DNA of 5,635 bases, taken from Anaerolineales bacterium (GTDB lineage Bacteria; Chloroflexota; Anaerolineae; Anaerolineales; VGOW01). A program made the translations under genes and the position numbers. The stretch covers positions 1-5,635 of the forward strand of contig CAKKQG010000009.1 of NCBI GenBank assembly GCA_919901875.1. The letters are read 5' to 3'. The notes beneath the pieces were generated by a model that saw nothing but the letters and a program-made list of their open reading frames with translations, was not told where the DNA came from and made no database searches. This document shows positions 1 through 5,635 of the stretch, piece after piece (position 1 is the stretch's first letter; every line of letters begins with the position of its first letter).

Positions 1-3000
1 ACTCACCTTCGGCGCGAACTTCAACACACGATTCGATCCAGCGTAAGTCACATACAACGCGCCGTTGTGGAAAGCAAGACCCACAGGTAATGTGAACTTC
101 TCGTAGTCTGCGCCGAGATCGCCAAACATATATTGGAATTGCCCCGCTTCGTTGAAGACGATGATGCGATACTGTTCGGGATCGCTGATGTAGACGTTGC
201 CTTGCTGATCCAGTGTGATGACCGGTTTGTTGTCGAGCGATTGCCCGAACCAACCGTTGATCGCCCATTGACCCAAATAGGCGCCTTCGGGCGAGAACGC
301 TTGCACGCGCTGATTCCAAGTGTCGGCGACGAACACGCGCCCATCGGCGGCAACGGCAACACCTGTGGGTTCATCAAGCTGTCCTTGCAGCACACCGGAT
401 GATCCAATCGAGCGAATCGGTTTGCCGTCATTATCGAAAACCAAAATGCGTTTGTTGCCTGTGTCCGCCACGTAGACGTTGCCACTGGCATCAACGGCGA
501 CACCGCGCGGTCCCCACATCACGCCGAGCCCGGCATCGGTGAGTCCGAATGTTCCCCACGACGAAATAAATTTTCCGTCCGCGCCAAATTTTTGGATGCG
601 ATGATTCCACGTATCCGACGCAAAGACGTTGCCCTGCTTGTCAACGGCGATGCCCCAAATTTCGCTGAACGTGCCGGGCAGCGCGCTGTTGTCTTCGATC
701 TTGCCGAGCTTGCCCCAAGCGCGAATGAACTTGCCATTGGGATCAAATTGTTGGATGCGGCTGCCGCGCGTATCGGCGACATAAACCGATCCATCCAACG
801 GTGAGGCCGCCACCGCGCGCGGCGAGTTGAACTGCCCTTCACCGGTTCCACTGCCGCCCCACACCACGTCGGCGACCATTTGTTGTTTGTTCTTCACGTA
901 CGGGTCTTCTTGCGCCGGTTTCAACGCCGTCGGGCCCACGCCCATTGACCACAACTTCGCCGCGATGTCTTTGCGAATGTAGAAGCGCATCCGATCCGAG
1001 ACAGGCCATTTGGAGAGGGCGTAATCTACGTTGGTCAGCTGCCCGTATTTTTTGTAGTCTCGATAGAACCAAATATCAAACAAGGCTTCACGATACTTCG
1101 GATCGCTGAGCGCGTTGCCCATGCGAGTCGAATCTAAATTAAAGTATTCCTGCATGGGCCACCACATGCGGATGTATTCAAACATGTAGTAGCGATCACC
1201 CAGCAGCGGCTCGACCTTGGGCCAGTTCTTTCCACCAGCGATGATCAACGGCGTATCGGCGAATATCTCTCGGGTGGGCTGCGCACCGTAAAATACTTGA
1301 CCAGTGTAATCGCGCATGTACCAAGTGAGAGGCCACGACACATCATCATCGTAGGCCACGCGGACGCCGAGTCCATCGGTGGTGCGTTTAGAAATTTCCT
1401 CGACTTGCGCCATCACCACTTTAACTCCGGGCGCGCCCGAAGCGTAATTGATGAACTCGGTTTGATAATCGTAGTTCACGTAGTTAGCGTAGAACGAAGC
1501 GCGGATGGTGAGGAAGGTCAAGCCTGCAGTGAACATCGTCGCTGTGATCACGCTTAATTGTTTCCAGCCCAAACCTTGCACGGCGATATAGAACAACACC
1601 GCCCCACCCGCCACAGCGACAAGTCCAGAGAAAAGGAACGACGACGTGGATTGCAATTGCGCCAGATCATTTCCCTGAAATGGTTTGTTCGTGCCTAGCC
1701 AAACAAACACCGAATAGAAGAACGCATACAGAGTCAACGGTGAAAGGATCGCCACTACCCAACCCAATTTTTCGCGGAACGCTTTAAAGTTAATCGCTTC
1801 GACAATTTTTCCGAACGACCAACCGGCGAGCAGCACCATCGGGTTCGTGTTGTGAACTTGCAGCCACGGCATCTTCTCGCCCGCCCACGAATAGGCAATA
1901 TATGACACAAACGTCCAAAAGCCCAAGAACAGCGGCACCGGGAATTTTGGATCAACAGTTTCCGCGTGCGAGGCGGCATCACCTTGTGGCGGGCGCAGCA
2001 AATACCACAATCCGAATCCGGCAGCGATCAACACACCAATCGCCGGAAGAAATTCGTAAATTGGAGTCTGCACCAACAAATAAAAATACCAAGGTTGGCT
2101 ACCGCGCTGCACGCCATGTTGTTCGAGCCAATAACCAAGCGACCCTACCGCGCCCGAAAAGAATCCGCCGCCGTTGGTGAACATGGTGGTAAAGAGCGGC
2201 ACAAAAATTCCGTAGAAGATTCCGGCAGAGATCGCCCAGCGCCGCCAATTCCACACCAAGCCAATCGCCGCCGAAATGATCATCAACGGAATAAACACGG
2301 TGGCGGTACGCATCACGCCCTGCGGCGAGTAATCAATGGGATCGGCTTTGAGCAAAAATTTAACCGGGAGGGCAGTGAGCTGCGGCAAAACAAAAGTGAG
2401 CTGCACGATCATCAAACCAATAGAAGCGTAATCGCGCAACTTCCATTTGAATGAGATCACACAGACGATGCCGGCAACAGCGACTAACAATCCGGCGATG
2501 CCGCCAGAGATCGCCATCGCCTGCTGCAGCAGATCGAGGGGGACGCCGCCAACTGTTACACCGGCCGTCCCCGGCTTCACATCGGCAGTAGGCGGCAGCA
2601 CATCCGGCGGGCGCGTTGACCACATCAACAAACCGGCCATCACCACCAACGCCACCAACGACATCGCCAGCGACCAAGCGAAAACATCTTTGAGTGATGG
2701 AATGCCCCATTGAGCTGTCAGCATTTCTTTGATGTAGATCAATCCCAAGAAGACCAACCAGATCGCTACATAGATGAACGACACTTCTTTCGTGGCATAC
2801 ATCAACGCGGTTGCCGCCACCTGAATGTAAAGCCACTTCGCCTCGCGCCGTTCCATGTAATGAAATAACGACAGCGCCATGAGCAACGCCCAGACAATGG
2901 TATACGGATCTTCGCGCACGTAACGTGTGTAGTAAAGAAGATAAGGCGAGATCACTATAAACAAACCCGCCAACAACGCGCCGACCCGTCCGAGCCAACG

Positions 3001-3354
3001 ACGGAATTGATAGGCGAGGGCAACGGCAAGCACGCCCATCAGCGCGGCCGGGATGCGCGCCGTGAAATCGTTTGCGCCGAAGAGGGCGTAGCTCAACGCG
3101 CTGCCAAAGAAGTGAACCGTGCCGTGCATCAACGGCGTATGCACGAAGCCTTTGCCTTTATAAAGCTCGAATGCATAAAACGTATGCAGACTCTCGTCGT
3201 GGCTGATCACGCGCGAACCGAGATCGTAGAAGCGCGTGAATACTGCGAAGAGGATCAGCACAATATGCAGAGTCTTTTCCCAGTTAAGACCCAAGACCAT
3301 CCATAGAGATTTGTCGAGCCATGAAGAACGGTTGTCGGTTAATGTTGCTTGCAT
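1..3354 (-). CDS. Agl23/TIGR03663-type GT-C membrane glycosyltransferase with C-terminal NHL propeller (3' end outside window)
   Basis: The frame is open for 1118 codons from an ATG at 3354 to the left edge, so the C-terminus is missing. Residues 1-618 are strongly hydrophobic, with roughly a dozen or more membrane segments (for example about 28-42, 99-117, 123-142, 179-208, 226-245, 279-300, 352-370, 437-453, 579-594, 600-617). The first outer loop carries H52-D53-E54, the acidic pair typical of GT-C enzymes that use lipid-phosphate sugars. H77-G78 lies in the next conserved stretch, and R144, R147, E148 and D149 follow. Family hallmarks are YWLEQHGVQRG near 408-418, QPWYFYL at 420-426 and YSWAGEKMPWL at 488-498. 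Residues about 620-820 form a soluble domain resembling the end of the upstream gene's product. Residues about 830-1118 form six NHL blades with signatures ADTRGSR (860), SDTWNHR (913), ADTGNKR (963), ADTWNQR (1010), SDPEQYR (1057) and a degenerate sixth (YAGSNR, about 1104). Known: TIGR03663 is linked to PMT-like transferases and to archaeal Agl23. Inferred: the propeller lies outside the membrane and binds a glycan or protein partner. The exact reaction is unknown. Confidence 0.9.
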   Translation of the reverse strand, partial: MQATLTDNRSSWLDKSLWMVLGLNWEKTLHIVLILFAVFTRFYDLGSRVISHDESLHTFYAFELYKGKGFVHTPLMHGTVHFFGSALSYALFGANDFTARIPAALMGVLAVALAYQFRRWLGRVGALLAGLFIVISPYLLYYTRYVREDPYTIVWALLMALSLFHYMERREAKWLYIQVAATALMYATKEVSFIYVAIWLVFLGLIYIKEMLTAQWGIPSLKDVFAWSLAMSLVALVVMAGLLMWSTRPPDVLPPTADVKPGTAGVTVGGVPLDLLQQAMAISGGIAGLLVAVAGIVCVISFKWKLRDYASIGLMIVQLTFVLPQLTALPVKFLLKADPIDYSPQGVMRTATVFIPLMIISAAIGLVWNWRRWAISAGIFYGIFVPLFTTMFTNGGGFFSGAVGSLGYWLEQHGVQRGSQPWYFYLLVQTPIYEFLPAIGVLIAAGFGLWYLLRPPQGDAASHAETVDPKFPVPLFLGFWTFVSYIAYSWAGEKMPWLQVHNTNPMVLLAGWSFGKIVEAINFKAFREKLGWVVAILSPLTLYAFFYSVFVWLGTNKPFQGNDLAQLQSTSSFLFSGLVAVAGGAVLFYIAVQGLGWKQLSVITATMFTAGLTFLTIRASFYANYVNYDYQTEFINYASGAPGVKVVMAQVEEISKRTTDGLGVRVAYDDDVSWPLTWYMRDYTGQVFYGAQPTREIFADTPLIIAGGKNWPKVEPLLGDRYYMFEYIRMWWPMQEYFNLDSTRMGNALSDPKYREALFDIWFYRDYKKYGQLTNVDYALSKWPVSDRMRFYIRKDIAAKLWSMGVGPTALKPAQEDPYVKNKQQMVADVVWGGSGTGEGQFNSPRAVAASPLDGSVYVADTRGSRIQQFDPNGKFIRAWGKLGKIEDNSALPGTFSEIWGIAVDKQGNVFASDTWNHRIQKFGADGKFISSWGTFGLTDAGLGVMWGPRGVAVDASGNVYVADTGNKRILVFDNDGKPIRSIGSSGVLQGQLDEPTGVAVAADGRVFVADTWNQRVQAFSPEGAYLGQWAINGWFGQSLDNKPVITLDQQGNVYISDPEQYRIIVFNEAGQFQYMFGDLGADYEKFTLPVGLAFHNGALYVTYAGSNRVLKFAPKVS

Positions 3355-3361
3355 ATAGTAG

Positions 3362-3367
3362 TCACCT
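3362..3367 (-). promoter_or_regulatory. Shine-Dalgarno site of the Agl23-like gene
   Basis: The minus strand reads AGGTGA seven bases before the ATG at 3354, a good match and spacing for a ribosome binding site. It supports M1 as the start rather than the internal M19. It lies directly beside the heptamer array, which ends about where the site begins. Confidence 0.7.
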
Positions 3368-3406
3368 ATTAGCGTATTGCGTATCGCATATAGCGTATCG
3401 CGTATT
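3365..3406. repeat. Heptamer tandem array (GCGTATT/C type) in the leader of the Agl23-like gene
   Basis: Five consecutive 7-base units are visible from 3372: GCGTATT, GCGTATC, GCATATA, GCGTATC, GCGTATT. A decayed unit (CCTATTA) precedes them at 3365-3371. On the minus strand the unit reads AATACGC or GATACGC. The array falls in the untranslated leader just upstream of the ribosome binding site. It is of the short tandemly repeated repetitive (STRR) kind described in cyanobacteria and similar to low-complexity heptamers I associate with Chloroflexi. It may form no stable structure, since the units are not self-complementary over any length. Confidence 0.85.
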
Positions 3407-3507
3407 GAACCTTATTGAAAACAGATTCGTCAATTGTGAGCTCGGCTTTCTAATCGGCCAACCAACATCTTACTGACCCCTAGCCATCTCGCGTGTGATG
3501 CCGCCAC
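3407..3507. other. Unique part of the intergenic gap, nothing recognised
   Basis: About 100 bases lie between the purine repeat and the heptamer array. I see no small gene with coding character, no hairpin plus T-run, and no good promoter. A TTGACG on the minus strand at 3433-3428 has no acceptable -10 hexamer at 16-18 bases. The two genes may simply be read as one transcript through this gap. Confidence 0.5.
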
Positions 3508-3562
3508 TTCCTTGTTTCCTTTATTTCCCTGTTTCCTTATTTCCCCTCTTTCCCTCGTTTCC
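3508..3562. repeat. Purine-rich tandem repeat, 8-9 base period, after the stop of the 679-aa gene
   Basis: The motif TTTCC recurs on the plus strand at 3515, 3524, 3532, 3540, 3549 and 3558, spacings of 9, 8, 8, 9 and 9 bases. The minus (transcribed-sense) strand is therefore a run of GGAAA blocks such as GGGAAATAAGGAAACA. The tract starts within a few bases of the TAA stop (3569-3567). It shows no hairpin followed by a U-run, so it is not an intrinsic terminator. The GGAAA blocks could act as spurious ribosome-binding-like sites in RNA, but no start codon uses them. Confidence 0.75.
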
Positions 3563-3566
3563 CTTT

Positions 3567-5606
3567 TTACTTCACTTCTTTCTTCAACAGCTGCACATCC
3601 TGCCGCACCCACAACACACGACGCGCGTATTCCACTTGCCCAGTGCGGAACAGCCACCAATCAATCGCTTCTTCTAAGGCAAAGGGCGTTTGTCCTTTGC
3701 GCCCCCACATCGCAAATGGTTGACCGACATACGTCGAACCTAATGTCGGATCGGAGATCACCGCGTCGGCGATGACCACCGGACTGTTGATCTGCGGTGA
3801 GAGCGAATCCACAAATTTTGTTTTGGGGAACTCGCGCAACTCCCAACCCAACACAGTGTCGCGGTCATTCCACGCGGGATCGTTCAACACGACAATCTCC
3901 AGATCGTGCTTAAAACCCGTAGTGCGATTCGAAATATCGTTTACGCTTTTCATCATCAACTTTACGTTGCTCGCCGTCGGCAGAGTCGTCCACAACTCGC
4001 GCGGATCGTTCACGCGCGATTGGGTTACACCCCACATCGAACTAAACGATCCAATAAGCAACACCACGCCCGCCGCGATCATCGCCCCGCGCGCCGACGA
4101 CCGCCCGCTCCACCCCGACGCGAACAGCACGGTGATGATCGCCGCTAAGATTATTACGCCAATCGCCAACAACAAAGTGAGATACGGCAACGATTGTCCA
4201 TTCGCAACGTACACGGTTGACCGCGCATACCCGCTGGTATTAAAGTAAGCGAAGATGAACATCACAAACAACACCGCCGCTTGCGATGCCACCGTCTGCC
4301 ATTCGTCTTCATACCACTCGCCGCCAAATAATTCGCCGAGAGCTCTTCCGGCGATCAGCGCCAAGATCAACACAACCCACAACGCATCACTCGATTCGCG
4401 CGCCGGATACAAAATGCCAAATAGCATCGCGCCGATAGCCGCCATGCACATCACTTGCGCCCAACCGCGCCACGACAAGGCAAACGCGCCTTCAATAACT
4501 TCCGGTTGATCATCCGTCGGCGGAGTCAAAATCATTTGCACCGAAGCGATCCACCGATGCCACAAACCCGACACAAAGGCAATGTATAAAACACATACGG
4601 CGACAAAGAGAATCAAAGGTTCGTATAAAAATAAAATTTGTGGGATGAGGACAACCGGGCGCGACTCCAACGTCGCCGCCCAACCGTTGAGCCACAGTGG
4701 CAGCGCCTCTGCCGCCGCGCTCAGCCCGGCTCGGTTCATCAGCGCCGCCGATGACAGCGCGAGGAACGTCACACCTGTAGCGATCAAGAAACGAGTTGCA
4801 TCCTCTCTCACTCGCTTCACTATGTTCACAACATCAGTGAACAGCGAAGGTCGGGCGACGAGAGCAAACACAAAAGCGAACAGTATCGCCATCAGCGCGG
4901 AGAAAAATCGCGCGCCATCGGCGAGACCTAAACCCAAACCGATTCCGGCGACGATCAGACCACGCCCAAACCCTTCGGGTCTTATCCACTCCGCTTCGCT
5001 ACGGGACGCTTCGCGAGACCCGAAGGGTTTGGAGTCTTCGTCCAAAAATTTCTTCACGCCGATCACGATCAACATCAAGCTCAACGCGGCAAGGGTTGTG
5101 CCGTCGGCGAAACGCGAGGAGGCGACAGCCACAGCCGAGATCGCTAAAAGGGCAGAGGCAGCTAACGCCGCGAGTCGTCCCATCTCTTTACGGAAAACGA
5201 GAGGCACAAACACAATCGCTGTTCCGGCAATCGCCGGAATGAATCGCGCCCAGAATTCACTTGAACCAAACAACGTAAAAAATAATGATGTGAGTGCAAA
5301 CCACGCCGGACTCAACGTGGAGAGCGGTGCCCCCATGCTCATCGTGTAACGATAGACGGCTAAGGCTTCGCGCGCTTCGCTCACCAACAATGGCGGCTCG
5401 CCCAAGTTTGCCAAACGCAAAACCAAAGCCACCGCGCCGATCAAAACATAAAGCGCGGCTTCGACAGTAAATGGCGGATGGCTAATGGCGGATGGCTGAT
5501 GGCTGATAGCCGATGGCGAATTGCCAATGGCGGATGGCGGATTGCTGATAGCCGATGGCGGATTGCCGATGGATGAATCTTGATTGTTCATTGTCTCATT
5601 TGTCAT
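3567..5606 (-). CDS. GT-C / glycosyltransferase-39-like polytopic membrane protein with soluble C-terminal domain
   Basis: This is a complete 679-residue reading frame ending in TAA. An N-terminal tail (1-45) is made of a translated repeat, five heptads of the type SAISNPP. Membrane segments lie near 50-67, 122-139, 145-163, 170-186, 216-228, 234-251, 273-290, 327-348, 383-400, 407-422, 441-456, 474-496 and 507-524. The layout matches the start of GT-C enzymes: a first segment ending LRLANLGEPP, an acidic loop (E77, E80), then FWARFIPAIAG at 118-128, equivalent to FTARIPAALMG in the downstream protein. The usual DE pair is not present, so E77 or E80 may substitute, or the protein may be non-catalytic. 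Residues 540-675 form a soluble domain similar to residues about 640-800 of the downstream protein. Residues 192-214 are encoded by an inverted-repeat element. The start is uncertain: an in-frame TGA at 5612-5610 rules out an earlier one, M1 (5606) and M6 (5591) both lie at the edge of an ATG-rich repeat, and no clear Shine-Dalgarno is visible. The next ATG (M89) would remove the first membrane segment. Likely co-transcribed with the downstream Agl23-like gene. A role in surface glycan or lipid-linked sugar metabolism is inferred; the substrate is unknown. Confidence 0.82.
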   Translation of the reverse strand: MTNETMNNQDSSIGNPPSAISNPPSAIGNSPSAISHQPSAISHPPFTVEAALYVLIGAVALVLRLANLGEPPLLVSEAREALAVYRYTMSMGAPLSTLSPAWFALTSLFFTLFGSSEFWARFIPAIAGTAIVFVPLVFRKEMGRLAALAASALLAISAVAVASSRFADGTTLAALSLMLIVIGVKKFLDEDSKPFGSREASRSEAEWIRPEGFGRGLIVAGIGLGLGLADGARFFSALMAILFAFVFALVARPSLFTDVVNIVKRVREDATRFLIATGVTFLALSSAALMNRAGLSAAAEALPLWLNGWAATLESRPVVLIPQILFLYEPLILFVAVCVLYIAFVSGLWHRWIASVQMILTPPTDDQPEVIEGAFALSWRGWAQVMCMAAIGAMLFGILYPARESSDALWVVLILALIAGRALGELFGGEWYEDEWQTVASQAAVLFVMFIFAYFNTSGYARSTVYVANGQSLPYLTLLLAIGVIILAAIITVLFASGWSGRSSARGAMIAAGVVLLIGSFSSMWGVTQSRVNDPRELWTTLPTASNVKLMMKSVNDISNRTTGFKHDLEIVVLNDPAWNDRDTVLGWELREFPKTKFVDSLSPQINSPVVIADAVISDPTLGSTYVGQPFAMWGRKGQTPFALEEAIDWWLFRTGQVEYARRVLWVRQDVQLLKKEVK
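4966..5032. repeat. In-frame inverted-repeat element inside the 679-aa gene
   Basis: The arm CCAAACCCTTCGGGTCT at 4966-4982 is the exact reverse complement of 5016-5032, giving a 17-base perfect stem with a 33-base loop. The loop holds a direct repeat CGCTTCGC at 4992-4999 and 5007-5014. On the coding strand the element spells residues about 192-214 (SKPFGSREAS ... RPEGFG), a charged, hydrophilic stretch between two hydrophobic segments. It keeps the frame and contains no stop. Such compact GC-rich palindromes are usually mobile or dispersed repeats; only one copy is visible here, so dispersal is inferred. Confidence 0.75.
5470..5574. repeat. Translated heptamer array (GATGGCG type), 15 units in the 5' end of the 679-aa gene
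   Basis: Fifteen contiguous 7-base units run in register, for example AATGGCG (5470), GATGGCT (5477), GATGGCT (5498), GATAGCC (5505), GATGGCG (5554) and GATTGCC (5561). The total of 105 bases is exactly 35 codons. Because three heptamers make seven codons, the protein shows five heptads: SSIGNPP, SAISNPP, SAIGNSP, SAISHQP, SAISHPP. The unit read on the coding strand (CGCCATC) has no stop codon in any phase, which lets it be translated. The encoded tail precedes the first membrane segment and is probably disordered. Confidence 0.9.
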
Positions 5607-5635
5607 TTGTCATTTGTCATTTTTCATTTTTCATT
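5594..5635. repeat. Heptamer tandem array (TGTCATT / TTTCATT type) over the start of the 679-aa gene
   Basis: Six perfect-register 7-base units are seen: TCTCATT, TGTCATT three times, then TTTCATT twice, reaching the right window edge, so the array may continue beyond it. On the coding strand each unit supplies an ATG (5634, 5627, 5620, 5613, 5606, 5599). The annotated start at 5606 is one of them, and codons 1-3 (Met-Thr-Asn) are repeat sequence. Read in any frame the unit meets TGA within about 21 bases, so upstream ATGs give only five-codon open frames. Confidence 0.88.

Noticed and set aside
1966..2454. Plus-strand open frame of 162 codons
   Set aside because: It is antisense to the hallmark-bearing core of the Agl23-like gene, and its product is rich in Arg, His, Asn and Gln with no domain pattern.
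2360..2998. Minus-strand open frame of 212 codons
   Set aside because: It is in a different frame from the Agl23-like gene but fully inside it. The main frame carries recognisable family motifs on both sides, so this is an out-of-frame shadow.
3365..3406. Possible CRISPR or iteron array
   Set aside because: Units are only seven bases, contiguous, with no spacers and no origin-type features nearby; they are simple tandem repeats.
3428..3433. TTGACG as a -35 box for a promoter of the Agl23-like gene
   Set aside because: No -10-like hexamer follows at 16-18 bases (the sequence there is GTTCAA), so the match is not supported.
3508..3562. Transcription terminator after the 679-aa gene
   Set aside because: The tract is purine-rich in the transcribed sense, with no stem-loop and no terminal U-run, so it does not fit an intrinsic terminator.
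3495..3775. Small plus-strand frames rich in Phe, Pro and Leu over the intergenic gap
   Set aside because: The composition comes from the TTTCC repeat read as Phe/Pro/Leu codons; there is no ribosome site and the frames overlap the end of the 679-aa gene.
4582..5349. Plus-strand open frame of 255 codons
   Set aside because: It lies wholly antisense to the 679-aa gene. Its translation is low-complexity (rich in Ala, Arg, Ser, Asn, Thr) with no membrane or domain pattern, as expected from the complement of a hydrophobic coding sequence.

Overview
The window looks like a chromosomal segment from a Chloroflexota bacterium, probably Anaerolineae-like. The main reason is a long protein with the hallmark motifs of TIGR03663 (Agl23-like), a sporadic family of Chloroflexi and archaea. 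The several short heptanucleotide tandem arrays also fit genomes of that kind. This assignment is an inference; no rRNA or marker gene is present.

Both genes lie on the minus strand and read right to left. The first in transcription order (5606 to 3567) encodes a complete 679-residue polytopic membrane protein of the GT-C / glycosyltransferase-39-like type with a soluble C-terminal domain. After a 212-base gap comes a second, longer gene (3354 to the left window edge, 1118 codons with no stop). It encodes an Agl23/TIGR03663-type GT-C membrane protein whose C-terminus carries a six-blade NHL beta-propeller and is cut by the window edge. The two proteins share the GT-C layout and a recognisably similar C-terminal domain, so they are probably diverged paralogues working on the same lipid-linked sugar or surface glycan process. 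No substrate can be read from the sequence.

The unusual part is repetitive DNA. Heptamer arrays sit upstream of and across the start of the 679-aa gene (5594-5635), inside its first codons where they are translated (5470-5574), and in the leader of the Agl23-like gene (3365-3406). A purine-rich 8-9-base repeat directly follows the stop of the 679-aa gene (3508-3562). In addition, a 67-base element with perfect 17-base inverted arms (4966-5032) sits in frame inside the 679-aa gene. It resembles in principle the protein-coding palindromic elements known from Rickettsia.

No RNA genes, transposases, CRISPR arrays or convincing terminators were found. Everything outside the two genes is the 212-base intergenic gap and the 29 bases to the right of the start at 5606. 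Protein positions below were read by hand translation of the minus strand.
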